Shown piece after piece: positions 24,358 to 33,664 of a DNA stretch of 64,000 nucleotides. The stretch's first letter is position 1, and every line of letters starts with the position of its first letter. Under the pieces are notes generated by a model, which saw only the letters and a program-made list of their open reading frames with translations, was not told where the DNA came from and searched no databases. The position numbers and the translations under genes were made by a program. The stretch comes from Paraburkholderia bannensis (GTDB lineage: Bacteria > Pseudomonadota > Gammaproteobacteria > Burkholderiales > Burkholderiaceae): positions 62,001-126,000 of the forward strand of contig NZ_JACHBW010000017.1 in assembly GCF_014200455.1 (NCBI RefSeq), in the 5' to 3' direction.

Positions 24358-25131
24358 TTACATCCTCACCGAAATGCCCTGATCGGCCATGAAGCGCTTG
24401 GCCTCGCCGACAGTGTGCTGGCCGTAGTGGAAGATGCTCGCCGCGAGCACCGCATCGGCGTGACCCTCGACCACGCCGTCGGCCAGATCCTGCAGGCCGC
24501 CCACGCCGCCCGAGGCGATCACGGGCACCGGCACCGCGTCCGAGACGGCGCGCGTGAGCTCGAGGTCGAAGCCGCTCTTGGTGCCGTCGCGATCCATGCT
24601 GGTCAGCAGGATTTCACCTGCACCGAATTCCGCCATCTTGCGCGCCCATTCGACGGCGTCGATGCCGGTGGCCTTGCGTCCGCCGTGCGTGAACACTTCC
24701 CAGCGCGCCGGTTCGCCCGGTGCGGAAGTGCGTTTGGCGTCTATCGCCACCACGATGCACTGCGAGCCGTATTTGTCGGCCGAATCGCGCACAAGCTGCG
24801 GATTCGCCACCGCCGACGAGTTCATGCCGATCTTGTCCGCACCCGCGTTGAGCAGGCGGCGCACGTCGGTGACGGCGCGCACGCCGCCGCCGACCGTCAG
24901 CGGAATGAAGACCTGCGACGCCACCGCCTCGATGATCGGCAGGATCAGATCGCGCCCGTCGGAAGTCGCGGTGATGTCGAGGAAAGTGAGTTCGTCCGCG
25001 CCCTGCTCGTCATAGCGGCGCGCGATTTCGACGGGGTCGCCCGCGTCGCGCAGCTCGACGAAATTGACGCCCTTGACGACCCGTCCGGCGGTCACGTCGA
25101 GACAGGGGATGATGCGTTTGGGTAGAGCCAT
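24358..25131 (-). CDS. hisF: Imidazole glycerol phosphate synthase cyclase subunit
   Basis: A 257-aa (beta/alpha)8 barrel that partners HisH. ATG 25131 gives ALPKRIIPCLDVTAGRVVKG with the catalytic Asp in CLDV, and a second catalytic Asp in LLTSMDRDGTKSG. Phosphate-binding loops VGGGVR and ASGGVG are intact. An upstream start at 25290 was rejected because the family begins at this point. A terminator-like hairpin lies between it and hisA. Confidence 0.95.
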   Translation of the reverse strand: MALPKRIIPCLDVTAGRVVKGVNFVELRDAGDPVEIARRYDEQGADELTFLDITATSDGRDLILPIIEAVASQVFIPLTVGGGVRAVTDVRRLLNAGADKIGMNSSAVANPQLVRDSADKYGSQCIVVAIDAKRTSAPGEPARWEVFTHGGRKATGIDAVEWARKMAEFGAGEILLTSMDRDGTKSGFDLELTRAVSDAVPVPVIASGGVGGLQDLADGVVEGHADAVLAASIFHYGQHTVGEAKRFMADQGISVRM

Positions 25132-25290
25132 GATCTTGCCGATGTTGCCAGTCGGTTGGGATGTCTTTCGTGCGCGGCGCGCTCGCGGCGTATGAGCAGT
25201 GCTTGCGCAGTGCTTGCATTGTCGCGCTTTGCCGCTTATCGCGAAATTGGCGAATGTGGCGTGCATGAAACCCGCACGCGCCAGCCGCAC

Positions 25291-25319
25291 AAAACAAAAG
25301 GCCTCCGTTGCCGGAGGCC
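25291..25319 (-). terminator. Terminator-like hairpin after hisA
   Basis: On the minus strand GGCCTCCG-GCAA-CGGAGGCC is followed by TTTTGTTTTG. It lies 14 nt beyond the hisA stop and well before the hisF start, so it could end or reduce transcription inside the his cluster. Confidence 0.75.
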
Positions 25320-25332
25320 GTGTTTGCGACGC

Positions 25333-26085
25333 TTAAGCGTCGTCGGATTCGCGCAGGCTGTCCGCGCGCGTTTGCGCCGCCGCGAAATCGAGGTCGCCCG
25401 AGTAGATCGCACGACCGCAGATCACGCCTTCGATGCCCTCGTCTTCGACTTCGCACAGCGCGTCGATATCGGCGAGATTCGACAGGCCGCCGCTCGCGAT
25501 CACCGGAATCTTCACCGCACGCGCGAGGCGCACGGTCGCTTCGATGTTGATGCCTTGCAGCATGCCGTCGCGGCCGATGTCGGTGTAGATGATCGACTCG
25601 GCGCCGTAGTCCTCGAACTTGCGCGCGAGATCCACGACTTCGTGGCCAGTGAGCTTGCTCCAGCCGTCCGTGGCAACCTTGCCGTCCTTGGCGTCGAGGC
25701 CGACGATGATATGCCCCCCGAACGCCGTGCACGCCTCCTGAAGGAAGCCGGGGTTCTTCACGGCAGCGGTGCCGATGATCACGTACGAGAGACCGTCGTC
25801 GAGGTAACGCTCGATTGTGTCGAGGTCACGGATGCCGCCGCCCAGCTGGACGGGGATCTTGTCGCCGACTTCGCGAATGATTTCGCGGATCGCGTCTTCG
25901 TTCTTCGGCTTGCCCGCGAAGGCGCCATTCAGGTCGACGAGGTGCAGACGGCGCGCGCCGCGCTCGACCCAATGTCGGGCCATGGCCGCCGGTTCCTCGG
26001 AGAAAATAGTCGCCTGGTCCATATCGCCTTGTTTCAGGCGTACGCAGTGACCGTCTTTGAGATCGATCGCCGGAATCAGCAGCAT
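25333..26085 (-). CDS. hisA: ProFAR isomerase
   Basis: A 250-aa (beta/alpha)8 barrel isomerising ProFAR to PRFAR. It opens MLLIPAIDLKDGHCVRL with the catalytic Asp in AIDL, has VQLGGGIRD, and a second catalytic Asp in IIYTDIGRDGMLQG. It lies between hisH and hisF, as is usual, and is followed by a hairpin with a T tract. Confidence 0.95.
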   Translation of the reverse strand: MLLIPAIDLKDGHCVRLKQGDMDQATIFSEEPAAMARHWVERGARRLHLVDLNGAFAGKPKNEDAIREIIREVGDKIPVQLGGGIRDLDTIERYLDDGLSYVIIGTAAVKNPGFLQEACTAFGGHIIVGLDAKDGKVATDGWSKLTGHEVVDLARKFEDYGAESIIYTDIGRDGMLQGINIEATVRLARAVKIPVIASGGLSNLADIDALCEVEDEGIEGVICGRAIYSGDLDFAAAQTRADSLRESDDA

Positions 26086-26213
26086 AGCTATCGGGTGTTT
26101 ATCTGGAATGGGGTTGAAATCAGCAGGCTTCGGCGGAAAAAAGGCCCGTTCCGACGCCGTTTCGCTAGTTTAGTACAACTCTTTCAGCGGCTTTGCTGAT
26201 GAAAATCGGCTTG

Positions 26214-26234
26214 GGCGCACTTTGCAAGTGCGCC
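26214..26234. terminator. Hairpin after hisH
   Basis: GGCGCACTT-TGC-AAGTGCGCC lies 23 nt beyond the hisH stop. The minus-strand T tract is poor, so it may be only a weak terminator or an mRNA-stabilising structure within the his operon. Confidence 0.4.
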
Positions 26235-26256
26235 GTCCGTCAGCGCCGCCGGTGAA

Positions 26257-26898
26257 TTACGGGTTCCAGTGCACGAAGTTGCGGTACACGCGCAGGCCCG
26301 CTGCGGCGCTCTTTTCCGGGTGGAATTGGGTGGCGAAGATGTTATCCCGCGCCACAGCCGAGGTAAAGGCAGCGCCGTACGGCGTTTCGCCCACGGTGTG
26401 CGCCGCGTCGGCGGGCACCACGTAGTAGCTGTGCACGAAATAGAAAAAGCTCTCGTCGGGCACGCCCTCCCAGAGCGCATGCGCGCGCGACTGGCGCACG
26501 CGGTTCCAGCCCATCTGCGGCACCTTGAAGCGCGAGCCGTCGTCCTGCAGCTGGCCTTCCAGATCGAAACGCACGACCTTGCCCGGCAACAGGCCGAGGC
26601 CCTTCGTGCCGCCTTCCGCGCTCCAGTCGAACAGCATCTGCTCGCCCACGCACACGCCCATCAGCGGCTTGTTGCGCGACGCTTCGATCACGGCATCCTG
26701 CAGGCCCGACTCCGCCAGGCTGCGCATGCAGTCGGGCATTGCGCCCTGCCCCGGCAGCACCACGCGGTCAGCCGCGCGAATCGCTTCCGGGTGCTCGACG
26801 ATCTGCACGTCGGCTTCGGGAGCCGCCTGTCTGAGCGCCTGGGCCACCGAACGCAGGTTGCCCATCCCATAATCCACAATCGCAATTGAAGTTTTCAT
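26257..26898 (-). CDS. hisH: Imidazole glycerol phosphate synthase glutaminase subunit
   Basis: A 213-aa class I glutamine amidotransferase that supplies ammonia to HisF. It opens IAIVDYGMGNLRSV, has the nucleophile C83 in GVCVGEQML, and the His/Glu pair in QFHPEKSAAAG. It lies 196 nt downstream of hisB; some relatives carry a marC-like gene in this gap, but none is seen here. Confidence 0.95.
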   Translation of the reverse strand: MKTSIAIVDYGMGNLRSVAQALRQAAPEADVQIVEHPEAIRAADRVVLPGQGAMPDCMRSLAESGLQDAVIEASRNKPLMGVCVGEQMLFDWSAEGGTKGLGLLPGKVVRFDLEGQLQDDGSRFKVPQMGWNRVRQSRAHALWEGVPDESFFYFVHSYYVVPADAAHTVGETPYGAAFTSAVARDNIFATQFHPEKSAAAGLRVYRNFVHWNP

Positions 26899-27044
26899 CT
26901 CGATTCAGGACCGTCCGTCCTGGCTATCTGACAGGCTCGACGCCGCGATCTTGCGCAAATCTCATGCACACGCGTCGAACCCCATGAATGTACGCGTTCC
27001 CGGCGCGGCATGCTCATCGAGCGCAGCGCGAGCGGTCCGCGCCC

Positions 27045-27096
27045 AGTTGCACCGTCAAGTTGCGCCGTCCAGTTGTGCCGCTCAGTTGTGCCGATT
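27045..27096. repeat. Four tandem copies of a 13-bp repeat
   Basis: AGTTG begins at 27045, 27058, 27071 and 27084 with consensus AGTTGYRCCGYYC. The array is in the hisB-hisH gap and touches the hisB stop codon. Confidence 0.7.
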
Positions 27097-27688
27097 AACC
27101 GACCAGGCTGCCCTTCGTCGACGGGATCTTGCCCGCCTGACGCTCATCGAATTCCGCGGCCTGGCGCAGCGCGCGGCCGAAAGCCTTGAACACGGTTTCC
27201 AGCTGATGGTGGGCGTTCAGGCCACGCAGATTGTCGATGTGCAGCGTCACGCCGGCGTGATTGACGAAGCCGCGGAAGAATTCGATCGACAGATCGACGT
27301 CGAAGGTGCCGATGCGCGCACGCGTGAACGGCACGTGGAATTCGAGACCCGGACGGCCCGAGAAGTCCACCACCACGCGCGAGAGCGCCTCGTCGAGCGG
27401 CACGTAGGCGTGGCCATAGCGGCGGATGCCCTTCTTGTCGCCGATCGCCTGGGCGACCGCCTGACCGAGCGCGATGCCCACGTCTTCCACCGTATGGTGG
27501 TCGTCGATATGCGTATCGCCATGCGCCTCGACTTCGAGATCGATCAGACCGTGTCGTGCGATCTGATCGAGCATATGGTCGAGAAACGGCACGCCGGTCT
27601 TGAGCTTTTGCTCACCCGTGCCGTCCAGATTGATTTTCACGCTGATTTGCGTTTCGCTGGTGTTGCGAACGACTTGCGCGACGCGCAT
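27095..27688 (-). CDS. hisB: Imidazoleglycerol-phosphate dehydratase
   Basis: A 197-aa monofunctional dehydratase. Metal-binding motifs FLDHMLDQIARHG, GDTHIDDHHTVED and the second set around NHAGVTLHIDN and NAHHQLETVFKAF are intact. ATG 27688 was chosen as the family start. No histidinol-phosphatase domain is attached. It lies 72 nt after hisC. Confidence 0.95.
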   Translation of the reverse strand: MRVAQVVRNTSETQISVKINLDGTGEQKLKTGVPFLDHMLDQIARHGLIDLEVEAHGDTHIDDHHTVEDVGIALGQAVAQAIGDKKGIRRYGHAYVPLDEALSRVVVDFSGRPGLEFHVPFTRARIGTFDVDLSIEFFRGFVNHAGVTLHIDNLRGLNAHHQLETVFKAFGRALRQAAEFDERQAGKIPSTKGSLVG

Positions 27689-27760
27689 GGCAATTTCCTT
27701 CAAACAGCCCGTAACAGGAGGGATTTTAGAGAGGGCTCGCTCAGCAAACGTGGGGACGGT

Positions 27761-28837
27761 TCACTTGAGGACAAGCTTCAGGGCGGCGAGCAGTTGCGCA
27801 TTTTCGTCGGGGGTTCCGACGGTCAGACGCACGCAATTCGCCAGCAATGGATGCATTTTACTCACGTTTTTGACCAGCACCCGCGCTGTCAACAGCGTAT
27901 CGAAAACGGCGGGCGCATCGGGAACGCGCACGAGCAGGAAATTGCCGGCGCTTTCGAACACCTCCGCGCCCGGCAGTTTCGCCACTTCGGCGGCCAGTTC
28001 GGCGCGTCCCGCGCGCAGCAGCGCGGCCTGCTCGTCGAGCACATCGAGGTGATCGAGCAGGAAGCCGGCGGCGGCCTGGGTGAGCACGTTGATGTTGTAC
28101 GGAGGCCGAACCTTGTCGAACTCGTTGAGCCACGCCGGGCGGCCTGCGAGATAGCCCAGACGGATCCCCGCAAGGCCGAGCTTGGACAGCGTGCGCATCA
28201 CCACCACGTTGTCGAACTCGCCCGCGCGCGCCATCCAGCTTTGCTGGGCGAACGGCTGGTAGGCCTCGTCGATCACCACGAGGCCGTTCGTATCGGCTGC
28301 GGCGGCGATCACGCGCTCGATGTCGGCGGCGGCGAACAACGTGCCGGTTGGGTTGTTCGGATACGCGAGCCAGATCACGGCCGGCTGGTGCTCGCCGATC
28401 GCGGCGAGCATGGCGTCGAGGTCGAGCGTGAAATCGGCATTCAGCGGCACGCCGACGAACTCCACCTGGGCGAATTTCGCCGACATCGCGTACATGACGA
28501 AGCCCGGCACCGGCGCGAGCACCTTGGCGCCCGGCTTCGCGCACGCCATCGTGACCATGCTGATGATCTCGTCCGAGCCGTTGCCGAGCAGCACGTCGCA
28601 ATCGGCGGGCACGCTCATGGCGGTCTTGAGCTTCGCCATCAGCGCTTCGGGGCGCGGTGCGGGATAGCGGTTGAGCGCGACGCCCGCGAGATGCTCGCCC
28701 AGCTTCGCGGCCAGATCGGCGGGCAGCGGGTACGGGTTCTCCATCGCGTCGAGCTTCACGAAGCCGGTGGAGTCGGGCACCGGATAGCTCGTCATGGCGA
28801 GAACGTCGGCGCGGATGATGTCTTGAGGTGTCGTCAT
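27761..28837 (-). CDS. hisC: Histidinol-phosphate aminotransferase
   Basis: A 358-aa PLP enzyme. GNGSDEIISMV, YPNNPTG and the internal-aldimine Lys in RTLSKLGLAGIRLGY are visible. It lies 279 nt after hisD, an unusually wide gap for this operon, in which no gene is seen. Confidence 0.95.
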   Translation of the reverse strand: MTTPQDIIRADVLAMTSYPVPDSTGFVKLDAMENPYPLPADLAAKLGEHLAGVALNRYPAPRPEALMAKLKTAMSVPADCDVLLGNGSDEIISMVTMACAKPGAKVLAPVPGFVMYAMSAKFAQVEFVGVPLNADFTLDLDAMLAAIGEHQPAVIWLAYPNNPTGTLFAAADIERVIAAAADTNGLVVIDEAYQPFAQQSWMARAGEFDNVVVMRTLSKLGLAGIRLGYLAGRPAWLNEFDKVRPPYNINVLTQAAAGFLLDHLDVLDEQAALLRAGRAELAAEVAKLPGAEVFESAGNFLLVRVPDAPAVFDTLLTARVLVKNVSKMHPLLANCVRLTVGTPDENAQLLAALKLVLK

Positions 28838-29116
28838 GTCTGCAAGGCTCGCGCGCGAAAGCGGCGAGCCGGATCGGGCGGCTCAGATGCTGCGAGGGCC
28901 GTCCTGGTTGTTTTTGGTCTCAGGCGTGCGGTGTTGCGCGTGCTTGATTCGATGTCGCAGGCATCGAATGCCGCCCACGGGCGCTGTCACGCCCGCTGCG
29001 GCGGCCACTCGAAGGTCTCCTGCCGGCGTTCTTCGATGTCTGCAAATATCTCGAAATTCGCGCATGGCGTACATATCGGCCGATCGAGCGGCACGAAGCG
29101 CACGACGCGCGACGAA

Positions 29117-30433
29117 TCAGTGCTTCATGCGGTATTCGGCGCTGCGCGCGTGGGCTTGCAGGCCTTCGCCGTAGGCCAGTTCCGCGGCGATCTCGCCCAG
29201 CGTCTGCGCGCCTTCCGCGCTGACTTCGATCAGGCTCGAACGCTTGATGAAATCATAGACGCCCAGCGGCGACGAGAAACGTGCGGTACGAGACGTAGGC
29301 AGCACGTGATTCGGCCCCGCGCAGTAATCGCCCAGACTTTCGCTGGTGTAGCGGCCCAGGAAGATCGCGCCTGCGTGGCGGATTTCGGCGCCCCACTTCT
29401 GCGGCTCCAGCGCCGAGATTTCCAGATGCTCCGGCGCGATGTCGTTGGCGATGGCGCAGGCTTCGGCCATGTCGCGCACCTTCACGAGCGCGCCGCGATT
29501 GGTCAGCGACGTGCGGATGACGTCGGCGCGCGGCATGGTCGGCAGCAGTTCGTCGATGGCCGCTTCCACGCGCTTGATGAAGCTTTCGTCGGGGCACAGC
29601 AGGATCGACTGCGCGAGTTCGTCGTGCTCGGCCTGCGAGAACAGGTCCATCGCCACCCAGCGCGGATCGGTCGTGCCGTCGCAGATCACGAGGATTTCCG
29701 AGGGACCGGCGATCATGTCGATGCCAACGGTGCCGAACACGCGACGCTTGGCCGACGCCACATAGGCGTTGCCCGGGCCGCAGATCTTGTCGACCGGCGG
29801 GATGGTTTGCGTGCCGTAGGCGAGCGCGCCCACCGCCTGCGCGCCGCCAATCGTGAATACGCGATCGACGCCCCCGATCAGTGCGGCGGCCAGCACCAGC
29901 GGGTTCTTCACGCCGTCGGGCGTAGGCACGACCATGATGATTTCGCGTACGCCAGCGACCCGCGCCGGAATCGCGTTCATCAGCACCGACGACGGATACG
30001 CCGCCTTGCCGCCCGGCACATAGAGGCCGACGCGGTCCAGCGGCGTGACCTTCTGGCCCAGCACGGTGCCGTCCGATTCGGTGTACTGCCAGCTATGCGA
30101 GCCGCACTCGATGCGCTGCTTCTCGTGGTAGCCGCGCACGCGCGCCGCCGCCGCTTCGAGCGCCGCGCGCTGCTTGGGCTGCAGGCTTTCGAGCGCCTCT
30201 TCGAGTTCGCTGATCGGCAGTTCGAGCGCCGCGACGCTGTTCGCGTCCAGACGGTCGAAGCGCTGCGTGTATTCCAGGACTGCGGCGTCGCCGCGCGCTT
30301 TCACGTCGGCCAGAATCTGCGCCACCGAGCGCTCGATCGCCTCATCTTCGCTCGCCTCGAACGCGAGCACCGCGTGCAGCGCCTTCTTGAAGCCTGGCGC
30401 GCTGGAGTCGAGTTTGCGAATCGTGATAGCCAT
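29117..30433 (-). CDS. hisD: Histidinol dehydrogenase
   Basis: A 438-aa zinc enzyme catalysing the last two histidine steps. GLYVPGGKAAYPSSVLMNAIPA, CGPGNAYVASAKR and the catalytic DLFSQAEHDELAQ and NHVLPT regions are present. ATG 30433 was chosen over ATG 30445 because MAITIRKLDS is the usual opening. It follows hisG by 136 nt. Confidence 0.95.
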   Translation of the reverse strand: MAITIRKLDSSAPGFKKALHAVLAFEASEDEAIERSVAQILADVKARGDAAVLEYTQRFDRLDANSVAALELPISELEEALESLQPKQRAALEAAAARVRGYHEKQRIECGSHSWQYTESDGTVLGQKVTPLDRVGLYVPGGKAAYPSSVLMNAIPARVAGVREIIMVVPTPDGVKNPLVLAAALIGGVDRVFTIGGAQAVGALAYGTQTIPPVDKICGPGNAYVASAKRRVFGTVGIDMIAGPSEILVICDGTTDPRWVAMDLFSQAEHDELAQSILLCPDESFIKRVEAAIDELLPTMPRADVIRTSLTNRGALVKVRDMAEACAIANDIAPEHLEISALEPQKWGAEIRHAGAIFLGRYTSESLGDYCAGPNHVLPTSRTARFSSPLGVYDFIKRSSLIEVSAEGAQTLGEIAAELAYGEGLQAHARSAEYRMKH

Positions 30434-30569
30434 GCTGATATCCATCCGTGTCAGTAGTGCGCGGCGCGCGCAACGCCTTTTGAGATGCGTAGCGCGAGAA
30501 GCGGCGCGGGTTGGCGCGTTGATTCAGATCTCGCGCGAGCGCCAGGCGCCCGCACGAAATCACACGCCT

Positions 30570-31268
30570 TCAAGCGGCTTGCTGGCCGCGCGACGCGCGT
30601 TCAAACGCGTCGAGGAAAGGTCGCAGTGCGGCGCGCTTGAGCTTGAGCGCCGCCTGATTGACGACGAGGCGCGACGAGATTTCCATGATCTCCTCGACTT
30701 CGACCAGATTGTTCGCGCGCAGCGTGCCGCCAGTGCTCACCAGGTCGACGATCGCATCGGCGAGACCCACCAGCGGCGCGAGTTCCATCGAGCCATACAG
30801 CTTGATCAGATCGACGTGCACGCCCTTGGCCGCGAAGTGCTGACGCGCGGCTTCGGTGTACTTGGTCGCCACGCGCAGGCGCGCGCCCTGGCGCACCGCA
30901 GTCGCATAATCGAAACCGTTCTTCACGGCCACCGACAGGCGGCAACGCGCGATGTCCAGATCGATCGGCTGATACAGACCGCCGCCGCCGTGCTCGTTGA
31001 GCACGTCCTTGCCCGCCACGCCGAAGTCGGCCGCGCCGTATTCGACATAGGTGGGCACGTCGGTCGCGCGCACGATGATGACACGCAGGTTCGCATCGGT
31101 GGTCGGCAGGATCAGCTTGCGCGAGGTTTCCGGATCTTCGGCCACCTGCACGCCCGCGGCGGCGAGCAGCGGCATGGTCTCTTCGAAGATGCGGCCCTTC
31201 GACAGCGCAAGCGTCAGCGGCGCGTTCGATGCCGCAGCCGGCACCGGCTTTTGCTCGACCGTGCTCAT
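30570..31268 (-). CDS. hisG: ATP phosphoribosyltransferase, short form
   Basis: A 232-aa catalytic subunit for the first histidine step. LTLALSKGRIFEETMPLL and VDLVSTGGTLRANNLVEVE are family motifs. It lacks the C-terminal regulatory domain of long HisG, so it belongs to the HisG-short class that needs HisZ for histidine feedback; hisZ is not in this window. Its ATG overlaps the murA stop (ATGA), linking the his operon to cell-wall genes. Confidence 0.94.
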   Translation of the reverse strand: MSTVEQKPVPAAASNAPLTLALSKGRIFEETMPLLAAAGVQVAEDPETSRKLILPTTDANLRVIIVRATDVPTYVEYGAADFGVAGKDVLNEHGGGGLYQPIDLDIARCRLSVAVKNGFDYATAVRQGARLRVATKYTEAARQHFAAKGVHVDLIKLYGSMELAPLVGLADAIVDLVSTGGTLRANNLVEVEEIMEISSRLVVNQAALKLKRAALRPFLDAFERASRGQQAA

Positions 31269-32527
31269 GCTTCATTCCCCTTGATGCGCTTCACGTTCGC
31301 GCCGAGCTTCGTGAGCTTGGCTTCCATGCGGTCGTAGCCACGGTCGAGGTGATAGATGCGGTCGATCAGCGTCTCGCCTTCGGCGCACATGGCGGCGATC
31401 ACGAGGCTGGCCGATGCGCGCAGATCGGTGGCCATCACTTTCGCGCCCGAGAGCTTTTCGACGCCCGCGATCAGCGCGGTCTTGCCGTCGATGGTGATGT
31501 GCGCGCCCAGGCGGTTGAGTTCCTGCACGTGCATGAAGCGGTTTTCGAAGATGTTCTCGACCACTTGCGAGGTGCCGTCCGCGATCGTGTTGAGCGCCAT
31601 GAACTGCGCCTGCATGTCGGTCGGGAACGCCGGGTATTCGGAGGTGCGCAGATTCACGGCGCGGGCGCGCTCGTGCATGCGCACGCGCATCCAGTCGTCG
31701 CCCTCTTCGATCGTCACGCCCGCTTCGCGCAGCTTGTCCGTGACCGCGTCGAGCGTGTTCGGACGCACGTTGCGCAGGACCACGTCGCCGCCCGCGGCCG
31801 CGACCGCGCACAGGAAGGTGCCGGCTTCGATACGGTCGGGAATGACGGTGTGCTGCGCGCCGTGGAGTTTTTCCACGCCCTGGATCATGAGGCGGTCGGT
31901 GCCGATGCCGTCGATCTTCGCGCCCATCGCCACCAGCAGGTTCGCGAGGTCGCCCACTTCGGGCTCGCGCGCGGCGTTTTCGATCACCGTTTCGCCATCG
32001 GCGAGGACCGCGGCCATCAGCAGGTTTTCCGTGCCGGTGACCGTGATCATGTCGGTGACGATGCGCGCGCCCTTCAGGCGCTTCGCACGCGCTTCGATGA
32101 AGCCGTGCTCGATGGTGATTTCGGCGCCCATCGCCTGCAGGCCCTTGATGTGCTGGTCCACGGGGCGCGCGCCAATCGCGCAGCCGCCGGGCAGCGACAC
32201 CTTGGCCTCGCCGAAGCGCGCCACCAGCGGGCCGAGCACGAGAATCGAGGCGCGCATGGTCTTGACCAGCTCATACGGCGCGACGAGGTTGTTCACGTTC
32301 GAGGCGTCGAGCTGAACGCGAGCGCCGTCCTGCTCCGTGCGCACGCCCATCTGGTTGAGCAGCTTGAGCGTAGTGCGCACGTCCTGGAGGTCGGGCACGT
32401 TGTCCAGATGGACGGGTTCGGCGCTCAGGAGGCCGGCGCACAGAATCGGCAGCGCAGCGTTCTTCGCGCCGGAAACGATGACTTCCCCTGCGAGCTTTTG
32501 CCCGCCGACGATGACGAGTTTGTCCAT
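31265..32527 (-). CDS. murA: UDP-N-acetylglucosamine 1-carboxyvinyltransferase
   Basis: A 420-aa enzyme for the first committed step of peptidoglycan synthesis. It opens MDKLVIVGGQKLAGEVIVSGAK, and the PEP-binding catalytic Cys is in PGGCAIGARPVDQHIKGL. It contains the typical AEGET and DRGYDRMEAKL segments near the end. ATG 32527 was chosen; the upstream extension is atypical. It precedes hisG with a 4-nt overlap and follows the BolA-like gene. Confidence 0.95.
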   Translation of the reverse strand: MDKLVIVGGQKLAGEVIVSGAKNAALPILCAGLLSAEPVHLDNVPDLQDVRTTLKLLNQMGVRTEQDGARVQLDASNVNNLVAPYELVKTMRASILVLGPLVARFGEAKVSLPGGCAIGARPVDQHIKGLQAMGAEITIEHGFIEARAKRLKGARIVTDMITVTGTENLLMAAVLADGETVIENAAREPEVGDLANLLVAMGAKIDGIGTDRLMIQGVEKLHGAQHTVIPDRIEAGTFLCAVAAAGGDVVLRNVRPNTLDAVTDKLREAGVTIEEGDDWMRVRMHERARAVNLRTSEYPAFPTDMQAQFMALNTIADGTSQVVENIFENRFMHVQELNRLGAHITIDGKTALIAGVEKLSGAKVMATDLRASASLVIAAMCAEGETLIDRIYHLDRGYDRMEAKLTKLGANVKRIKGNEA

Positions 32528-32635
32528 GCCTGAAGTTTCCTGATCGGTGCGGCCGGCTTGAGAGGTCGCGTCTTGATGAGCGGCGCCGCTGGCTGCAGCA
32601 CCTTTATCCTGGGTAATTCGCACTGAGATTCCAGA

Positions 32636-32884
32636 TTATGCGTTCTGCCATTCGGCGGGCGTGAGCGTCTTCATGCTGAGCGCATGGATTTCCTGGCGCA
32701 TACGGTCGCCGAGCGCCGCATAGACGAGCTGATGGCGCTGGATCAGACGCTTGCCGTCGAACGCCGAGGAGACGATCGTCGCGAAGAAGTGCTGACCATC
32801 GCCCTCAACTTCGAGATGCTCGCACGCGAGTCCTGCCGAGATGTACTGCTTGACCTGTTCCGGAGTCGGCAACGTGGCTGACAT
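32636..32884 (-). CDS. BolA-family protein (IbaG/YrbA-like)
   Basis: An 82-aa BolA-like protein. EVEGDGQHFFATIVSSAFDGKRLIQRHQLVYAAL carries the conserved FDGKRLIxRHxLVY core, and the His in GDGQHF is the cluster ligand position used with monothiol glutaredoxins. Its place directly before murA and after the Mla and ABC-2 genes is the IbaG/YrbA arrangement. Confidence 0.92.
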   Translation of the reverse strand: MSATLPTPEQVKQYISAGLACEHLEVEGDGQHFFATIVSSAFDGKRLIQRHQLVYAALGDRMRQEIHALSMKTLTPAEWQNA

Positions 32885-32908
32885 GTAGTGCTCCTGCCTG
32901 AATTTCAC

Positions 32909-33664
32909 TTAGTGGCGCAGCTTGTAACCGCTTGCGAGCAGACGCATCGCGACGGTAGCCAGCACCACGAAAAAGACGAAAACGATCGCGAGACTTGCCA
33001 GCGGGTTGATATCGGAAAGCCCGAAGAACCCGTAACGGAAGCCGTCGATCATGTAGAAGAACGGGTTAAGCCGCGACACCTCCCGCCAGACTGGCGGCAG
33101 CGTATGCGTCGAATAGAACACGCCCGAAAGGAACGTGAGCGGCATGATAAGAAAGTTCTGAAACGCCGCGAGCTGGTCGAACTTTTCGGCCCAGATCCCG
33201 GCGATCAGGCCGAGCGTGCCGAGGATCGCCGAGCCGAGCACCGCGAAAGCGATGATGTAAAGCGGCGCTGCGAAGCTCATCGGAATGAACCAGATCGTCA
33301 CGACGAACACGCCCGCGCCAACGGCGAGGCCGCGCACGATCGAGGCGAGCACGTAAGCTCCAAACATCTCCCAGGCGGCCAGCGGCGGCAATAGAACGAA
33401 TACGAGATTGCCCGTGATCTTCGACTGGATCAGCGAAGAGGACGAGTTCGCGAAGGCGTTCTGCAGCACGCTCATCATCACGAGACCCGGGATCAGGAAG
33501 CTCGTGTATTCCACGCCCGGATAGACCTCCACATGCCCGCGCAGCGCGTGGCCAAAGATCGTCAGATAGAGCAGCGCGGTGATGACCGGCGCCAGCACGG
33601 TCTGGAAGGCGACCTTCCAGAAGCGCAGCACTTCTTTGTAAAACAACGTACGGAAACCGCTCAT
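32909..33664 (-). CDS. ABC-2 type transporter permease
   Basis: A 251-aa permease with six hydrophobic segments, of the YadH type. The ABC-2 signature region reads LNPFFYMIDGFRYGFFG. Its ATG overlaps the end of the ATPase gene as ATGA, so the two form one exporter. Substrate unknown. Confidence 0.92.
   Translation of the reverse strand: MSGFRTLFYKEVLRFWKVAFQTVLAPVITALLYLTIFGHALRGHVEVYPGVEYTSFLIPGLVMMSVLQNAFANSSSSLIQSKITGNLVFVLLPPLAAWEMFGAYVLASIVRGLAVGAGVFVVTIWFIPMSFAAPLYIIAFAVLGSAILGTLGLIAGIWAEKFDQLAAFQNFLIMPLTFLSGVFYSTHTLPPVWREVSRLNPFFYMIDGFRYGFFGLSDINPLASLAIVFVFFVVLATVAMRLLASGYKLRH

Noticed and set aside
26951..30457. A 1168-codon open frame on the plus strand across the his genes
   Set aside because: It is antisense to hisB, hisC and hisD, which are clearly real; GC-rich codon bias leaves the opposite strand open. 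Its translation is Arg/His-rich with no motif.
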